From the NCBI GenBank assembly GCA_903632075.3, contig CAHIKZ030003464.1, positions 1,677,501-1,741,500 of the forward strand: a DNA stretch of 64,000 bases, read 5' to 3'. Of the stretch, positions 10,601-24,535 are shown piece after piece; the stretch's first letter is position 1, and each line of letters opens with the position of its first letter. The notes beneath the pieces were generated by a model. It saw only the letters and a program-made list of their open reading frames with translations, did not search any database and was not told the origin of the DNA. Made by a program: the position numbers and the translations under genes. This DNA comes from Acanthosepion pharaonis (taxonomy: Eukaryota > Mollusca > Cephalopoda > Sepiida > Sepiidae).

Positions 10601-13600
10601 TAAAAACATTTTTTATCTAATGGTGAAGAATTAAAATTTTAACCAATGTTTATTATTTTCAGACCCCAATTATGATGAGTCGATCCAATGCCAAGTGTAG
10701 TTTGGAAATTTTTTTAATGATTTCTGAAGATAACCAAAGTAAAGCAATATGTCAACTGTAGCTAAGGTACTTAAGTGATTTAGATAAAGAAATTGTTCTC
10801 TTTATTGTTTAAACTCTTACCCAATATTTTAAATAAAAAGGATATCTAACTTTATTTCATAAGATTGTGTATTCATCCTTTTACTAAACTTTTTATTAAT
10901 AAATGTACTTTAAGTTTCCCAAACCAATTGTAGGGCTTGAAAATAATGAATTTTAATTATTGTAAGTATTGGAATTGGAAATTTAGAGCAGTATCAGGAA
11001 TTTTGTCAGAATTGGTAAATATCTTGGTATCGTCCCATCACTAGTATCCATGCAAGCTTAGCTGAGAAAATGTAAACATCGAGTTATGATTGGGTTCACA
11101 GCAACCTGTTGTCTTTTGCTGAACTTTCAATGATCAACTGGCTTAGACAGAAGTTAGGAACAGACTGAATTAAAAAAAAAAAATCTTGAAAGTTGAATGT
11201 ACTATTATCATACTGTTATTAGCGGTATTTAGTGATTGTTTATGAAGTATAAGTAAATGGCTATTAGTACACCAGGTTGTTTGTAACTGTTTATATATAG
11301 GAAAAGAAGAAGAATCAGTATTCATAAGAGATCACATGATGAAATGTAAACATAACAATGGTTTCTCTTTTAGAGGGTCATGTGTAGAAAAAACATGATA
11401 TAGAAATGCTTTTGTTATTTTGTTTATTTTGATTTTTCTAAGGATAACATTTCCAATAATGTCATCTTTATGTAATCAGTAAGCAGTTATTACAGGTATA
11501 GGATAAATTCATGAAAATTTGCTATATATATTTTTTTTTTTACCTCATTTTATCTAAAGGTTGCCTTATATCATAAATATATATATATATATATATATTT
11601 CAGACTCTCCAATATGTAGCTCATGCTTTAAGTTGTCTCTTTTGAGACCATGAATTCTGTTCTCTTATTAGTTAGGTCTTTCTTTCTTTTTTTTCTTGTG
11701 TTCTTCAACTATAGTTTAAATCATTTCATGCCAAGCAAGGCAATAAATTCACTAAGACACAATGGATTTTCTGGTTGCACTATACACAGGTAATTTTTTT
11801 TTCTGGAGTGGTTAAGATTCATTTAGGCTATGTAAGTGGCAGGCCCAGGGAAAAGGAGCTACCATAGTCAGACATGAATGAAAACCAAAGTATGGTATTT
11901 AAATCTTCATATCCTATATTGTATGGTAAGTGGTTTTTCTTACCATTTTGGAGTAGTTCTTTGTGCAAAAGAAGAAAAAATTTGCTATAAAACATATCCA
12001 TGATGATGCCCTGTACTACAATATTTGACTCCAGTAGGCCTATTAGTATTTCTCAGAAACTGGGGGTGCATTATACACAAGCTATATGAAAAAATTCTGG
12101 CAACACGCTATGCATGAATTTGGCTTATACACCACTATATATGGTAACTGCATTTTCACACTTGACTATCTGGAAAAAAAATAAACAGTTTTAACTATTT
12201 TATTTTTATCTACGAACAACATTCCATAAAGAGTAATTTATTTTTTGAAACTTCAGACATTTTCTTCTTTTTTCCTTTTCAGGTGTCTGTAATTAATTCG
12301 GTGGATACGGCTCATGAAGACATGATTGTAAGTCTTTAATTTTTATTTAAATTTTTATACCAGTTTTTAAAAGGTTAAGACAAAATCCTTATAGTTTATT
12401 GGATTTACAGAAATTTCTGGAGTGTTCCATGTCATCATAGGAGTTTCAGTTGCGCATGTATTAGGAAACACAAGTCACTACTGTATGTTTTCCTGTAGTT
12501 CCATTCTGGCTCGGAATAATTAGATCTTATCTATTGTCCAGTAAGAAGGATCTTTTTGCATGATACCACATTGCAGTTCATTGCTAAACATCTGGTCTGT
12601 TAGATTCTGTCAGTGACCACACCCAACATCCTGTTGTAAATGTTGACACTGTAACCCTGGCAGGAATAGCTTCAAGTTGCTGTGATTTGCCAAAGAGTGC
12701 TGGAATTTAGTGTAAGCATGCCAATATAATGTACATCAGTTTAGCTTTCCTTTCTTAATGATTAATACTCCATGGGGTGGGGTGTGATGGTTAGTGGCTC
12801 TGAATGAGAAATTGGAGAGCCAAGTTCAAATTCCAATCGGTTTCATTACTTTCACTTAGGTGCAAATAACCTTGGGAAAGGTATGAATCTATATCCCCCA
12901 CCCAAGCTAAGGGTTGAACAAGAGGACAGACTGGGTTCTATAGCCTTGGCTGGCAACTAGTCTACCGAAGAAAGAAATGGCAACCTACTGCAGGGAAATC
13001 TTCTGCCTAGTCAGTCATGAATTAAGAGACATGATCACCCAAGCATATATTATGTATGGCACTTAACTGACTGAATACCCCCCCCAAATGGGACAGTGGA
13101 CATTAATGGGTTATAGGTAGAAATGTATAATTAATACCATTTTTTTTTCACAGGCCAATGATTGAGGTAAATAAATGACAAAGTGTAAAAAAATTGTATT
13201 ATTTCCTTTTGTAGACGGACTTCATTGGATTAATTTAAAGTAAGGTCTATGTTGATGGAATTATATCTGTAAGAAAGATAGGGGAAGATATAAAAACGCA
13301 GGTAATTTACATTCAGTTTCTAACAACATTCCACCTTTCTTGACAAGTCTTCTATTATTACAGTGTGGAACACTTAATAAAAGCCATAAAAACAGAGATG
13401 GAGGCATAAGGAAACTGAATGAAATCAGCTAGACCAGGGGTCGGCAACCTTTTGTTAATTTATTTGCTGACTTAGGGTTTTAAAATCATTCAGTGTGCCA
13501 ATAGTATACATATTTTTATAAAAGTCAAGGTCAATATACCTGTTCTACAATATATTTTATATAGGTACCTCCACGAGATCGCTAAAAAAAAAGAGCATAG

Positions 13601-16600
13601 CATGATGAAAAAGACGCCAAACTTGACGAAAACAAAATTTTATCGTCTAAATGTTTGTTATTATTAAGAGGAAAGGTCAAAGTATTTTTGGGGTATTTTT
13701 TTCCATTTTTTAATCGTTCCTAGCACATCCGAAATTTTCGTTAAAAATCTAGTTTTTTTTTGAGTCAGCAAAATTGACCATTTTTTTCCATTTTAAAAAA
13801 AACTGGAAATCTGACTTTGAAATTTTTTTAAATATCAATTATCATTTTTTCAAAACTTATTTTAAGAAAATCAGAAATTATAATGTTTATTTAAAATATT
13901 TTGAACCAAACTTAACTTAGCTTTTGTGCCAAAAAGATGTAATTTGAAAAATAAAACAAAGCAGGTCATAAACTTTCGCGTCTCTTGACATGTGATGAAT
14001 GATATATTTCGAATTCCATGAGGCTAATTTGTTCTCTGGAAGGAGAAAAGTGAAATAATTTACATTTACGTGAACAAATTATTTACCCGTTATTTTAATG
14101 AAAACTTTCAGCGGTCTAATTTTTTTTTATTTTTTTTTTTTTTGTACTTAGCTTTCACCTTTACGTTTATGATGCTTTATGGGAAATATATTGTAAAGAA
14201 ATTAAAATAAAACTGTTAAGAGTGACATTAAATTTCATATTTCTTAAGAAAGGTATCTAATTAATTTATAGGTACCTTTCTTATGAAATTTTATCAGAAT
14301 TGTACATAAAATACTATAATTTTATGTACATTTATTACATTCTACTGTTATTTGTATTTGCATTCATTTTATTATTAATTTTGATATTTCATTTATGGAA
14401 AAATGTCGTAACTGAGATTAATATAAAAATAAGCTCATATAAATTTCATAAGATGAAACTGATACTTGTAGGTACCCTTCTCAGTTGAAATTGAAAAATC
14501 AAATTAACTTCTCCACACGTGTTTACATAAAAAGTAAGGGCCTTAAAGCAGAGAACAATGCTTAACTCAAATAACGCATCTTAATTATATTCTGGTTGGT
14601 CTTCCGTATTTTATAATTACAGCTCGATTATAAGCACAAAATTACATTTCTTAATTACTGGGGATCTTCTGATTAGTCAAAATGATACAATTTACAACGC
14701 GCTAAAAAAAGATCAAAAAAGGACACTTATGAAAGCTGATGCGGCTTTTAACTAATTTTATAATATTTTAACAACTTAAATGTAAAATCTATTATAATTA
14801 ATGAAATAACAAATAATTGTATTAAAAATTCATTTTTCATCGAAAAAATTTTTTTGCTTTCAGAAAATATTGTCCATATTCATAAAAACAACTAAAAGCA
14901 AATAAAAGCATTTGAAATTAAATAATATATTTGTTTTATTGAGTTTTGTATGTTACAATTCAGAGCTGATTTTCAGGTACTGCGTATCCAATTAAAAACA
15001 AAAAAAACATGATTTGCATTCCTCAAAGCCCTGTGCTTTTAATTATTGTAATCACTAAAACCGATGCGATCAATTTCTAGCGTTTTTCATAAAATTAGTT
15101 ATGGGGGGTAATAAATATTTTAAAAAATATTTCTACCATGACTTTCATAAAAAAAACATATTTATAATAATTTCGATCATCTGTGAATAGTTCCTGAAAG
15201 TTTCATTAACATCCGATAATTATTTCTATTTTTGCACAATTTTTTCAAATTAATGTGTCATACCAAAAAAACGTGCTAAAATTGTCTATGTTATTTACTA
15301 GTTCCGCTGATACAAATAGAAAAAAGGTTTTTTAATCAAAATTTAGAATGTTCTAAAAGAAGGAAAATTTTTTAAAAATAATTAAAAAAACTTTGGTCTT
15401 TCCTCTTAATAATAACATAAGCATTTAGACAATAAAATTTAGTTTTCGGCAAGGTTGGCGTCTTTTTCATCAAGCTATGCTCTTTTTTTAGTGATTTCGT
15501 GGAGGTACCTAACTAAACATTATTGTAACTGATCTATTTCTCATCACTTGTCACAATTTGCTTAAAAAAGGGTGCATTTTTATTGAATTTATACAGAAAA
15601 TCACAAATGAAATGTGATCCAAAAGATTCTTTTTTCACCCAATCATCGGAGCGATTTGAGTACCCAATCATGGATGGTAGATTTTGATAAAATTAGTGTT
15701 TCTGCCAATTCCAGCATTGTTCAATGCAGGTTACTCTCAATCTGTGTCTTAATTTGGTCATCATTTTTAGTGTGTGTGTGTGGGGGGGGCTGTCTGAGCG
15801 TTCTTCATGGATAAGGGCTATTTTGTCCTTGTAAACTTTGAAATTTTCATTTTCATAGGGATGAAAAATTGATTGCTTGTGAATATATTTGCCTTTTGGT
15901 AAAAAAAAAAAAGCATCAAGTGTCTAAAACACACCTTATAATTTTTCATTTTCATAGGGATGAAAAATTGACACGGAATAAGTAATTTTGAACTTTCTTT
16001 CTCAAGATATAGCTTGAAGTGTGCTCTAATCAGCAATGTAAGCAGATTAGATTTGTCGATAAATTTGACTCTGAACATAAATGACTAAAATTGGCATGAA
16101 TTTTCTAGACAACCCAATATTATCCCACTTAGTATGACTATTTCGAAGACTTTCTGTAGAAATATTAATGTCTGACATATGGTATGAACACACCAGTTGG
16201 TCCCTTGAAAACTAATGTTTGAATACTGGCTACTTACAGGATATATAGTTTGTTGGTTGATTTTGTTTAGCGGCATATCAACACCTCTATGGGTTATTTA
16301 ATGCTGAAATCTAAATATTTTCAACACAATTTTATGACTTCAATTAATTATATTTTGAATGCAATTGTATTCCTTCAATTACAGATAAAATGTATTGTTG
16401 GTCATTTTACTATAAATATGTATTATTGGTTGGTTGATTTTAGCAGCATATTAACACCTCTATGGGTCATTTAATGCTGAAATCTAAATATTTTGTACAT
16501 AATTTTATACTTTCAGGTCAAATGTATGATTTTTAGATATATAATTTGTAAACTTTTATTTTTTTGGATTTAAATTCATCCCAAGCAAGGTGGCAGTAAA

Positions 16601-17665
16601 ACTACTAAGGCACAAGGGGTTACTGGGTGTGAAAGAAATTGTTACCATAGAACTTATGGTTACATCTAGCCAAATTCAAACAATAAAAAATCAATTGTTG
16701 GTATATTTTTTTTTATAAAAATTTATTGCTGGTCATTTTATTATAAATATGTATTTTTGTACTTTTTTAGTATTGTATTGATTGTCATTTTGCTATAAAA
16801 ATATAGTTTTGCTTATTTTACTATCAAAATGTATTACTGGTCATTTTCTTATAAAATGTATTGTTGGTAATTCTACTATAAAATGTATTGTGGATCATTT
16901 TGCTATAAAAATGTATTTATTACTTTTATTAGAAAAATGTATTTTTATAATTTCTTAGTGCTTTGATTTTTGTTTGAGGGAGTTTACAACAGTAATTAAA
17001 AGTTTCTTTAAACTGCAATTAAGCTTTTAATCAAATTTTCTTGTTTGTATAAATGTTTTCTGGGCATAAAATCTGTAAAAAAATTGTTTGAATGTTCTAT
17101 ATATCCAAATTTGAGAGAACCAATATAATTTATGAATTCATGTTCCTTAAGGAACTGTGTTCCTGATCAGACCACATTCATGAATAATTATATAGGACAT
17201 ACAACAACATGCCTATCAAGAAGACTCACATTGCATCTCTCTGACCACAGCACTATTAGGACTCACAGAAAACAACCAAACTCCGCCTGCCAAATACAGC
17301 TATAATATAAAAATGGAAGCATTAATAATAAAAAAAGAAAAAGCCAACACTCAATAACATCAACTATGAACAGGGTCACAATGTACTGACTGTTTAAAAA
17401 AAACTAAAAAAAAAACATTCCTATAACTTTAGAGATATACATAAAATCTATACATTCGGGTTATAAAATAAAAATGAAAATCCTCCCTGATAATGGAATA
17501 TCCAAAAGCACTTGTATGTATGGAACATTCAGACAATTTTTACATACTTTAGGCCATGAAAAGAATACACTTAAATACAAACATAAGAAAAATTCAATAA
17601 AAAGCTCAATCGCAGTACCTTTTCAGTCGTCCTTAATGAAACTTGTATAAAAGAGGGATTGCTGC

Positions 17666-17713
<48 letters not shown>

Positions 17714-18093
17714 CCTGACATGAACTGGAAAGACTATATTGGTAATTGTTTGGATGAGCTCTTTGCTATGGTATCAAGGCTTTTTGAATTCAAGTGCAAT
17801 ACTAGACTGGCATTGGTATGTCATCAGTTTACAGTTAAGCTGGCTAGATGTAGCCCTAAATTCTATGTTGGAAGTTTCTTTTCTTGTACTTTTTGATTGT
17901 GGAACTATTTTCTGGCTCCATGCTTTCCAGCCAACTTTAATCTTCAAAAATTTAAATGCAATGTCAGTCGCTATCTACTGTCCTCCTGATTACTCTTCTT
18001 TCGTTCTCGCTACTTAGTAGTGTTTCTTTTTCTAATTTACCCACACCTTGTCTCAGTGGCTTTACTACCTTGATTGGAGCGAACTTGAGATAT

Positions 18094-18128
<35 letters not shown>

Positions 18129-18367
18129 ATGTGTGGGTGTGCATTTACAACCACCAGTGGCTCCCAAGGGTTCCTTCTACCCCATTTCACGTACAAGGCT
18201 TGGGTCAACCAGTGGTATGGTTTTCAGGCACTTTTCAAAGGTGCCACACACTGTGATCACCTCCTCCAGGTCAATAACACCAAGAAACCACCTTCTTGAC
18301 AAATCAACCATGGTGAGGTCAGAGCACAGGTTTTATGGTCAAAAAGCTCTAACCACTTGCCCACATC

Positions 18368-18423
<56 letters not shown>

Positions 18424-21400
18424 GTCACTTAACTAATAGATGTTACATTCAGCAATCTGACTCCAGAGTTTTGTAGTCGGGCCTTTTTTTAATCATTCAG
18501 CCCATTTGTCAGGAGGTTTCAGCAATTACACACACATAACATATAGCTAAATAAATGTTCAAATTACATATCTTCCAACTTGGAAGAGACACTGTTCTGC
18601 TTTCCAAGGTAAGATGAATCCATTCATTAAGAGATTTCTTAATGAATTCAATACATTTACCTTACAAACAGAATGATGTCTTTGAGAAACTTCAGGTTAG
18701 AAGATAAGTCATTTGTACTTTTATTTATCTTTTGACTAAGAAATGAAGAAAATGATTCTGCACCTGATTAGATAGGAATTGACATTCCAAATCAACCCCC
18801 TGATACACCTGGCTACTCTGATGCTCTAGTGTGACACTGAATGCAAAATCTACTTTAGTATCTCTTAATATAGTACACAGTTTAAAATAAAAATGGGGCA
18901 TTTATTTCAAGCTTTTTGAAGTAATAGAAATGTTGGATTTAAAATAAATCCATTAATTCTTTAGAAATTGCTGTCTCATTCACTTTATATATATATATAT
19001 ATATAATCAAGTTAAAAGTTTTAAAATCTGAAATTTGCATTGTATGGATACTTTTTTCACTGATTAAAATGGATACATGGAATTTATTTCTATTAGATGA
19101 AATTTATTTCTGTTTTCTATGTATATTTAGTTATTATACATCTGTGTACAGTTAATTATATGAAAAGTATGTTTATTCATTAGTTGGGAATACAATAAAT
19201 TAAAAATTTGTATGTGTACGAATATTTATCCCCCCCCCCCCAACTGTATTATTTATAAAAAAAGAGGTGTGTAGGATGCAAGCAGATATTGACATCAAAT
19301 TTTGGCCTGTGTGTCTTATACAAATGAATCTTGCTCTCAGCCAATGAGAGAAATCGGAATTCAGTTTAAAATTGATATATTCATTAAATTTTTTTGATAG
19401 AATTTTTTTTTTTTTTTTAACTAATGATTGTTTAATCATTTTCCAGTAATTTTTTTTACAGTAAAGTTTATTTGTTCAAGTTATGATGATTAAATTTATT
19501 TTCCATTCCTTTATCCAGCATGATGCCCAAATGGACTATTATGGCAATAGACTGGCCACATGTTCATCAGACAAGTCGGTGAAGATATTTGATATCAGAA
19601 ATGGCAGCCAAACATTGCAAGCAGATTTAAAAGCGTGAGTTTTTTTTTTTTTTGTCTGTGACAATATTTTCCTTATTTTCGATCCAGTTTAATTTACCAT
19701 TTATTCCAACTTCTTTTAATTCTACTCATCCTTTTAAGAACGGCATGGATTAATTCTAATTTTTCTGGTTCTTTCTGTTTCATTCTCTGTGTTTTATTAT
19801 GTTGATATGACATAACAGTTCAGTACTTTTCTTTGTTTCTAATGAAATTCTGCTATTAATGTTTTAAAAAACTATATATAAAATTCTGTGACTTCCATTA
19901 GTCTGTCCATTGCAACCTCTAAAATAGCGATATGTTGACTGATCAAAACCAAATTTTGGGAAGAAGTGCAAATAGGTAAGTGGGTACAAAGTACAGTTGG
20001 TTTTACTAGAGTGCATAGCTCAGTACAATAAATTTTCATTAATTTTTTTTTTTTTTTTTGAAAAATTAAAAGTTTTATTATTTAACATACAAAATACTTC
20101 CACTATTTTAAAAACATTATTAATTTAATGATTAAAATAACAAATACATATTTAATAAAAATACAATATTGCTTTTTTGCATATCATTTTTTAAGTTTTT
20201 ATATATACAAGAATCCAGTTTACAGCTCACCCTGCGTTTGCAAGAACTATAAACAAAGCATTAAGACCAAACACTCCAAAAAGTTGGAATTTGGCTCCAC
20301 AAAGAAATATTTACACATGGCCAGTTGTATGTTGCATGCTCAAGAGTAAGAAATTCTAAGAATTCATTCTTTGCTATTAAAAAGGAAAAAAGAAATTTTC
20401 TTAAAAGGTCACTTAATTCCCAGACTGCAACCTCCTTGATTATATGTGTGGGGCGCAGTTGAGCAAAAGAGCAACAAAATTCTTTGTAACACTAAAAATG
20501 AACTGAAGGCAAGTATTATGGCATCATTCAACTTAAACAAGGAGACTGTCCAGAAGAGTTGCAGGAGATTTCGAAGTCATCTGGAGGTTGTGATTGAAGC
20601 CAATGGTGATTTTATTGAATAAATTTACTCTTTAGTATTTCAAGATATTTTTTATGAAATTTTGGTAAATATATCTGCTAAAATGAGATGTCGGTGTTAT
20701 TTTCATTTTTGCCTATTATAGACGACAATTTATCCATCGCACCGTGTATGAATTCATCTCTTATCCTCCCAGCTATGGGTTAAATAATAGGAATTGTATC
20801 TGGAAATATCATTCTTAATCCCTAAAAAAATTCTTAATGTAATATTCGCTCGTAAAAAAAAAAAAAGAATTATTTTTATAATCTAAAATATGTTTTGGCT
20901 TTAAATAAACCCAAAAAGGGGTTAATAAACTGTAAAAAGCCAATCAATCAAAACCAAAGTACATTTGTCTTTCAGAGTGTGAGATGAAGATAATAGTTTT
21001 CTATCACAGTTGTTAGATTTGTATAAAATGTACATTTTTATTTGCAGCCATGAGGGGCCTGTGTGGCAACTGGCCTGGGCACATCCCATGTTTGGTTGCC
21101 TTTTAGCTTCATGCAGCTACGACCGAAGAGTTATCATTTGGAAAGAGACAAATGGAACCTGGATAAAACTTCATGAATATTCCAATCATGATTCTTCAGG
21201 TAAGCATCCAGTTCACACTCTTCCCCTGTCTTTTGAATAGACTGGAGGTTTATCCTTTGTTCCCTGTTTAAGGTTGGGTTTCCAGTTCCATCTAAAGTCT
21301 GTTCATTCACTTATGCTTTCCCATTCATAACAATGTTAACTTCTTTAAGTCTAAGGTTAACCATCACCTTTCCTACATCACTTCACTTCTTGCCCTTTCT

Positions 21401-23378
21401 TTATGCTTATGCAACACCATACAGTGACCTTCTTTCTTGTGTGGCTCTTGGGCCTTGTATTGGGGGAACATTAACAAAAAAAAATTAAACAAAAGTTAAA
21501 CACACAGAATTTGTCACTTTCATTTTGTTGTATCGTCAAGGTGAATGATATACAGAGAAGAATGAGTGCTAAATATATTTATTCAGCACCAGTATCAGGT
21601 GTTAACGGATACATGAAAAACACAGAACAATAAATTAGAAAACAATTAACAAGACAACTTACAAGGAATTGAGGAGGGTCAAATGCTGTATAGCCAAACA
21701 AAGTAAGATCAGTCCAAATATTAATCAGCTTAATATCAACTTATTAATCAACTGTTGAAGTCCTTAATTGTAGATTATTTAAGGCTATGAGCCAGGCCAT
21801 CTGGTAGAGTGCTGAAGGGGTACTAGCTATTCTACAACACATTTGATCCAGTTCTCATTATAATTCATGATAATGTTGTCTGAACTGAACCACAAATGTT
21901 ACCGTGAACCTTTACAAATAGCAAAAATAGACAACTATAGCATGAATAGATAAAATGTTAAAATTGGATTACCTCCCTTAGATAACAAAGCTGCATTCCA
22001 GAAGTTTTTTTCAGTAGAGACATTATTTTAAAATAAATACAAAACTCAAATCTCCTTCAAAGTCGGATCCTCTGACTCCAATGCATTTGTTGTCATACTT
22101 CAGCCACTCCACAAAGCGTCCCATGGAAGCCATCCAAAGTGAAGTTATCCAAGACTCTTATCACAGCTTCCTTCATTTCAATGTCTTCAAAACGACTGCT
22201 CCCAAGTTCTTCCTTCAACTTGGAGAGAAAATGAAAGTTCCAAACTCTAGGAAGGGTGAGGACTGTTTTGATGCCCATCAACCATCTCTCTGCTGTCACC
22301 AATGTGTCTTTCCTTCTGTTTGTCACTGAACACCCTGGGTGCAAACTTTGCACATGTTCAGAATTTCATGAATGATTCTGGGTAGAGTTATCACATCAAC
22401 CTCAAACTGTATGCTTATTGTCTTCATAGATACATGTCAGGTCTTCGTCCAGAAAATTGGGAATTTTCTTAATCAGCTTTTATGCTCTTTTCTTCTCACA
22501 TTTTTGATTGTTTCTCACCCCCCCTCTCTACTATCCTTGAACCTCTTGTGTCAATGAAAAACAGATGTTTGGCTCGTACAAGTTAATGCATAAACAGGCT
22601 GAAGGATTTCATAAGCTTCTCTAGTGTTTTTGCCCAGTTTAACACGAAACTTTACTGGATAGCAAGCTTCCAAATTGTGTTTGTCCCAATTGCATTCTTC
22701 AAACTAGTCAAAGAGCAGTTACAGCCGTTTCTTTTAGTCTGGAATAACAAAAGTTGGCATGTCAGCTTATTAGACTATTAGTAATGACATACTAAAGTCA
22801 CAATAATCTAGGACAATTATAACTGCCTCTCCTATAAGTCTCAAATCTTCTGGATTGCACCACATACATCATCACCACTATAGACATATGGCATTAGTTT
22901 AAAAAGGTGTGCCAATTTAAAAAAAAAAAAAAAATACCGAAACCAATTATGTAGCACTTATTTTGATTAACTGCATTACTTACAATGATTACTTTGCTAC
23001 TTATTTCAATGTAAAAAAAAAAAAAATACAGTCTTAATTGGCAATAATATAAGTGACAAATAGTTATAAGAAGGCACTGCTGATTGTTTTTCAGCTAATT
23101 TGTTTAAATAATGCACTGGCTATTTTTTTGTATCATTTGGCAATAATTATAAGTAAAATGATGCACTAAAATAAGTAACCAAGTAATTGTTTTAAGTTTT
23201 GAATATCAGTACTTTTCAAAAATCTCTCCTCCCTGCTCATCTGCTGCTGATTGAGTTAGTTGCTTCTCCGTAATGTGCATGCTCTCTCACAGACACACAC
23301 ACTCACCATGTCCAACATAATAGTAATTTTTGTATAAATATAGATACCTCAAAAAAGGAAAGAAAGGTAATATAAAGG

Positions 23379-23410
<32 letters not shown>

Positions 23411-24490
23411 CCAAGATTTTCTAAACAATCATTTAAAAAAAATAATTTAATTCATTTCTGAATAAGTCCAGAAAGTTTCATCACCTGATTTTTGCAAGAA
23501 TTTCCAAATCAATGTGTTTTTTTTTTATTGCATACAAATTTATAGTCCCACATTGATGCCAGAAAAATGAGATTTTTAACTAAAATTTTCAAGCTTTTAA
23601 AAAGGATAAAAAACAAATTTACATAAAAAAATTCTTTGATCTTTCATCTTAAAAGGTTTTAACGATAAATTTTGTTTCTGTTCATTTTTTTTCATCATAT
23701 ATACTCATTTTTCACAAATTTTTGGAGATACTTATATTATAAATATATTTTTATTTCAACAGAAACATTCTCATGTAGAAAATTGTAGTTACTACTTCTT
23801 TTTAATTAACTGAAAAGAAGTGATTGCAACGATGTTAATTATAATTTGTGATTACACAGTTTTTTTTCCATTTTCTCCATGAAACAAACATAAAACAATT
23901 AAATTTAAGAATATTCTTTACCTGATGTATTTTCTAAAAATCTGAATAAACTGGATTCGTTACGTAAAGGGAGATAAGTCTGTAAAGTTCAATTGTATCT
24001 TTTGATCAAAACGACCAGTTTTAGCAAAGATGAAGTAAATCAGATTTGTTGTATTTTTTTACGATAATATTATAAATTCTATATTTGTTATGTTCTGAAT
24101 TTAATGAATCTGTTAGTTTATAGTCCACAGAAAATAGATACACACATTTTTTAAAAATTTTTTGCTCTCTTTTTCTACCTCATTTCCTTTTCTTTATAGA
24201 ATATATTATGGGAACTATTGTCTTTCTCTCTCTCTCTCTCTGCCCCTTTTCCTTTTCTCTCTCTGCCCCTTTTCCTTTTCTCTCTCTGCCCCTTTTCCTT
24301 CTCTTTGCTCCCCTTCCTCTCTGTTTCTCTCTCTGCCACCTTCCTCCTCCCTGTATGATTAGCTGTTGTATTTAACCAAATTCTGTTTTGTTTTCAGTGA
24401 ACTCTGTCTGTTTTGCTCCTCATGAATTTGGTTTGATGTTAGCATGTGCCAGTTCAGATGGTTCCATCTCAATCATTTCTAGTACAGGTA

Positions 24491-24535
<45 letters not shown>

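Larger units (their letters stand above)
7677..12282 (+). other. SEC13 intron 1
   Basis: AT-rich intron between the lone ATG exon and exon 2. It contains an inverted pair of LINE family A tails (8255-8930), the unrecognised ORF at 9306-9653, a TA microsatellite at about 11574 and a family B LINE 3' end at about 11725. No other coding exon is recognised. Confidence 0.7.

Noticed and set aside
17956..18420. 154-codon ORF
   Set aside because: It spans a LINE tail, two TA microsatellites and a SINE-like element; Tyr/Ile repeats come from the TA runs.
21010..21240. 76-codon ORF over SEC13 exon 4
   Set aside because: It is exon 4 with intron sequence at both ends; the coding part is 21048-21199.
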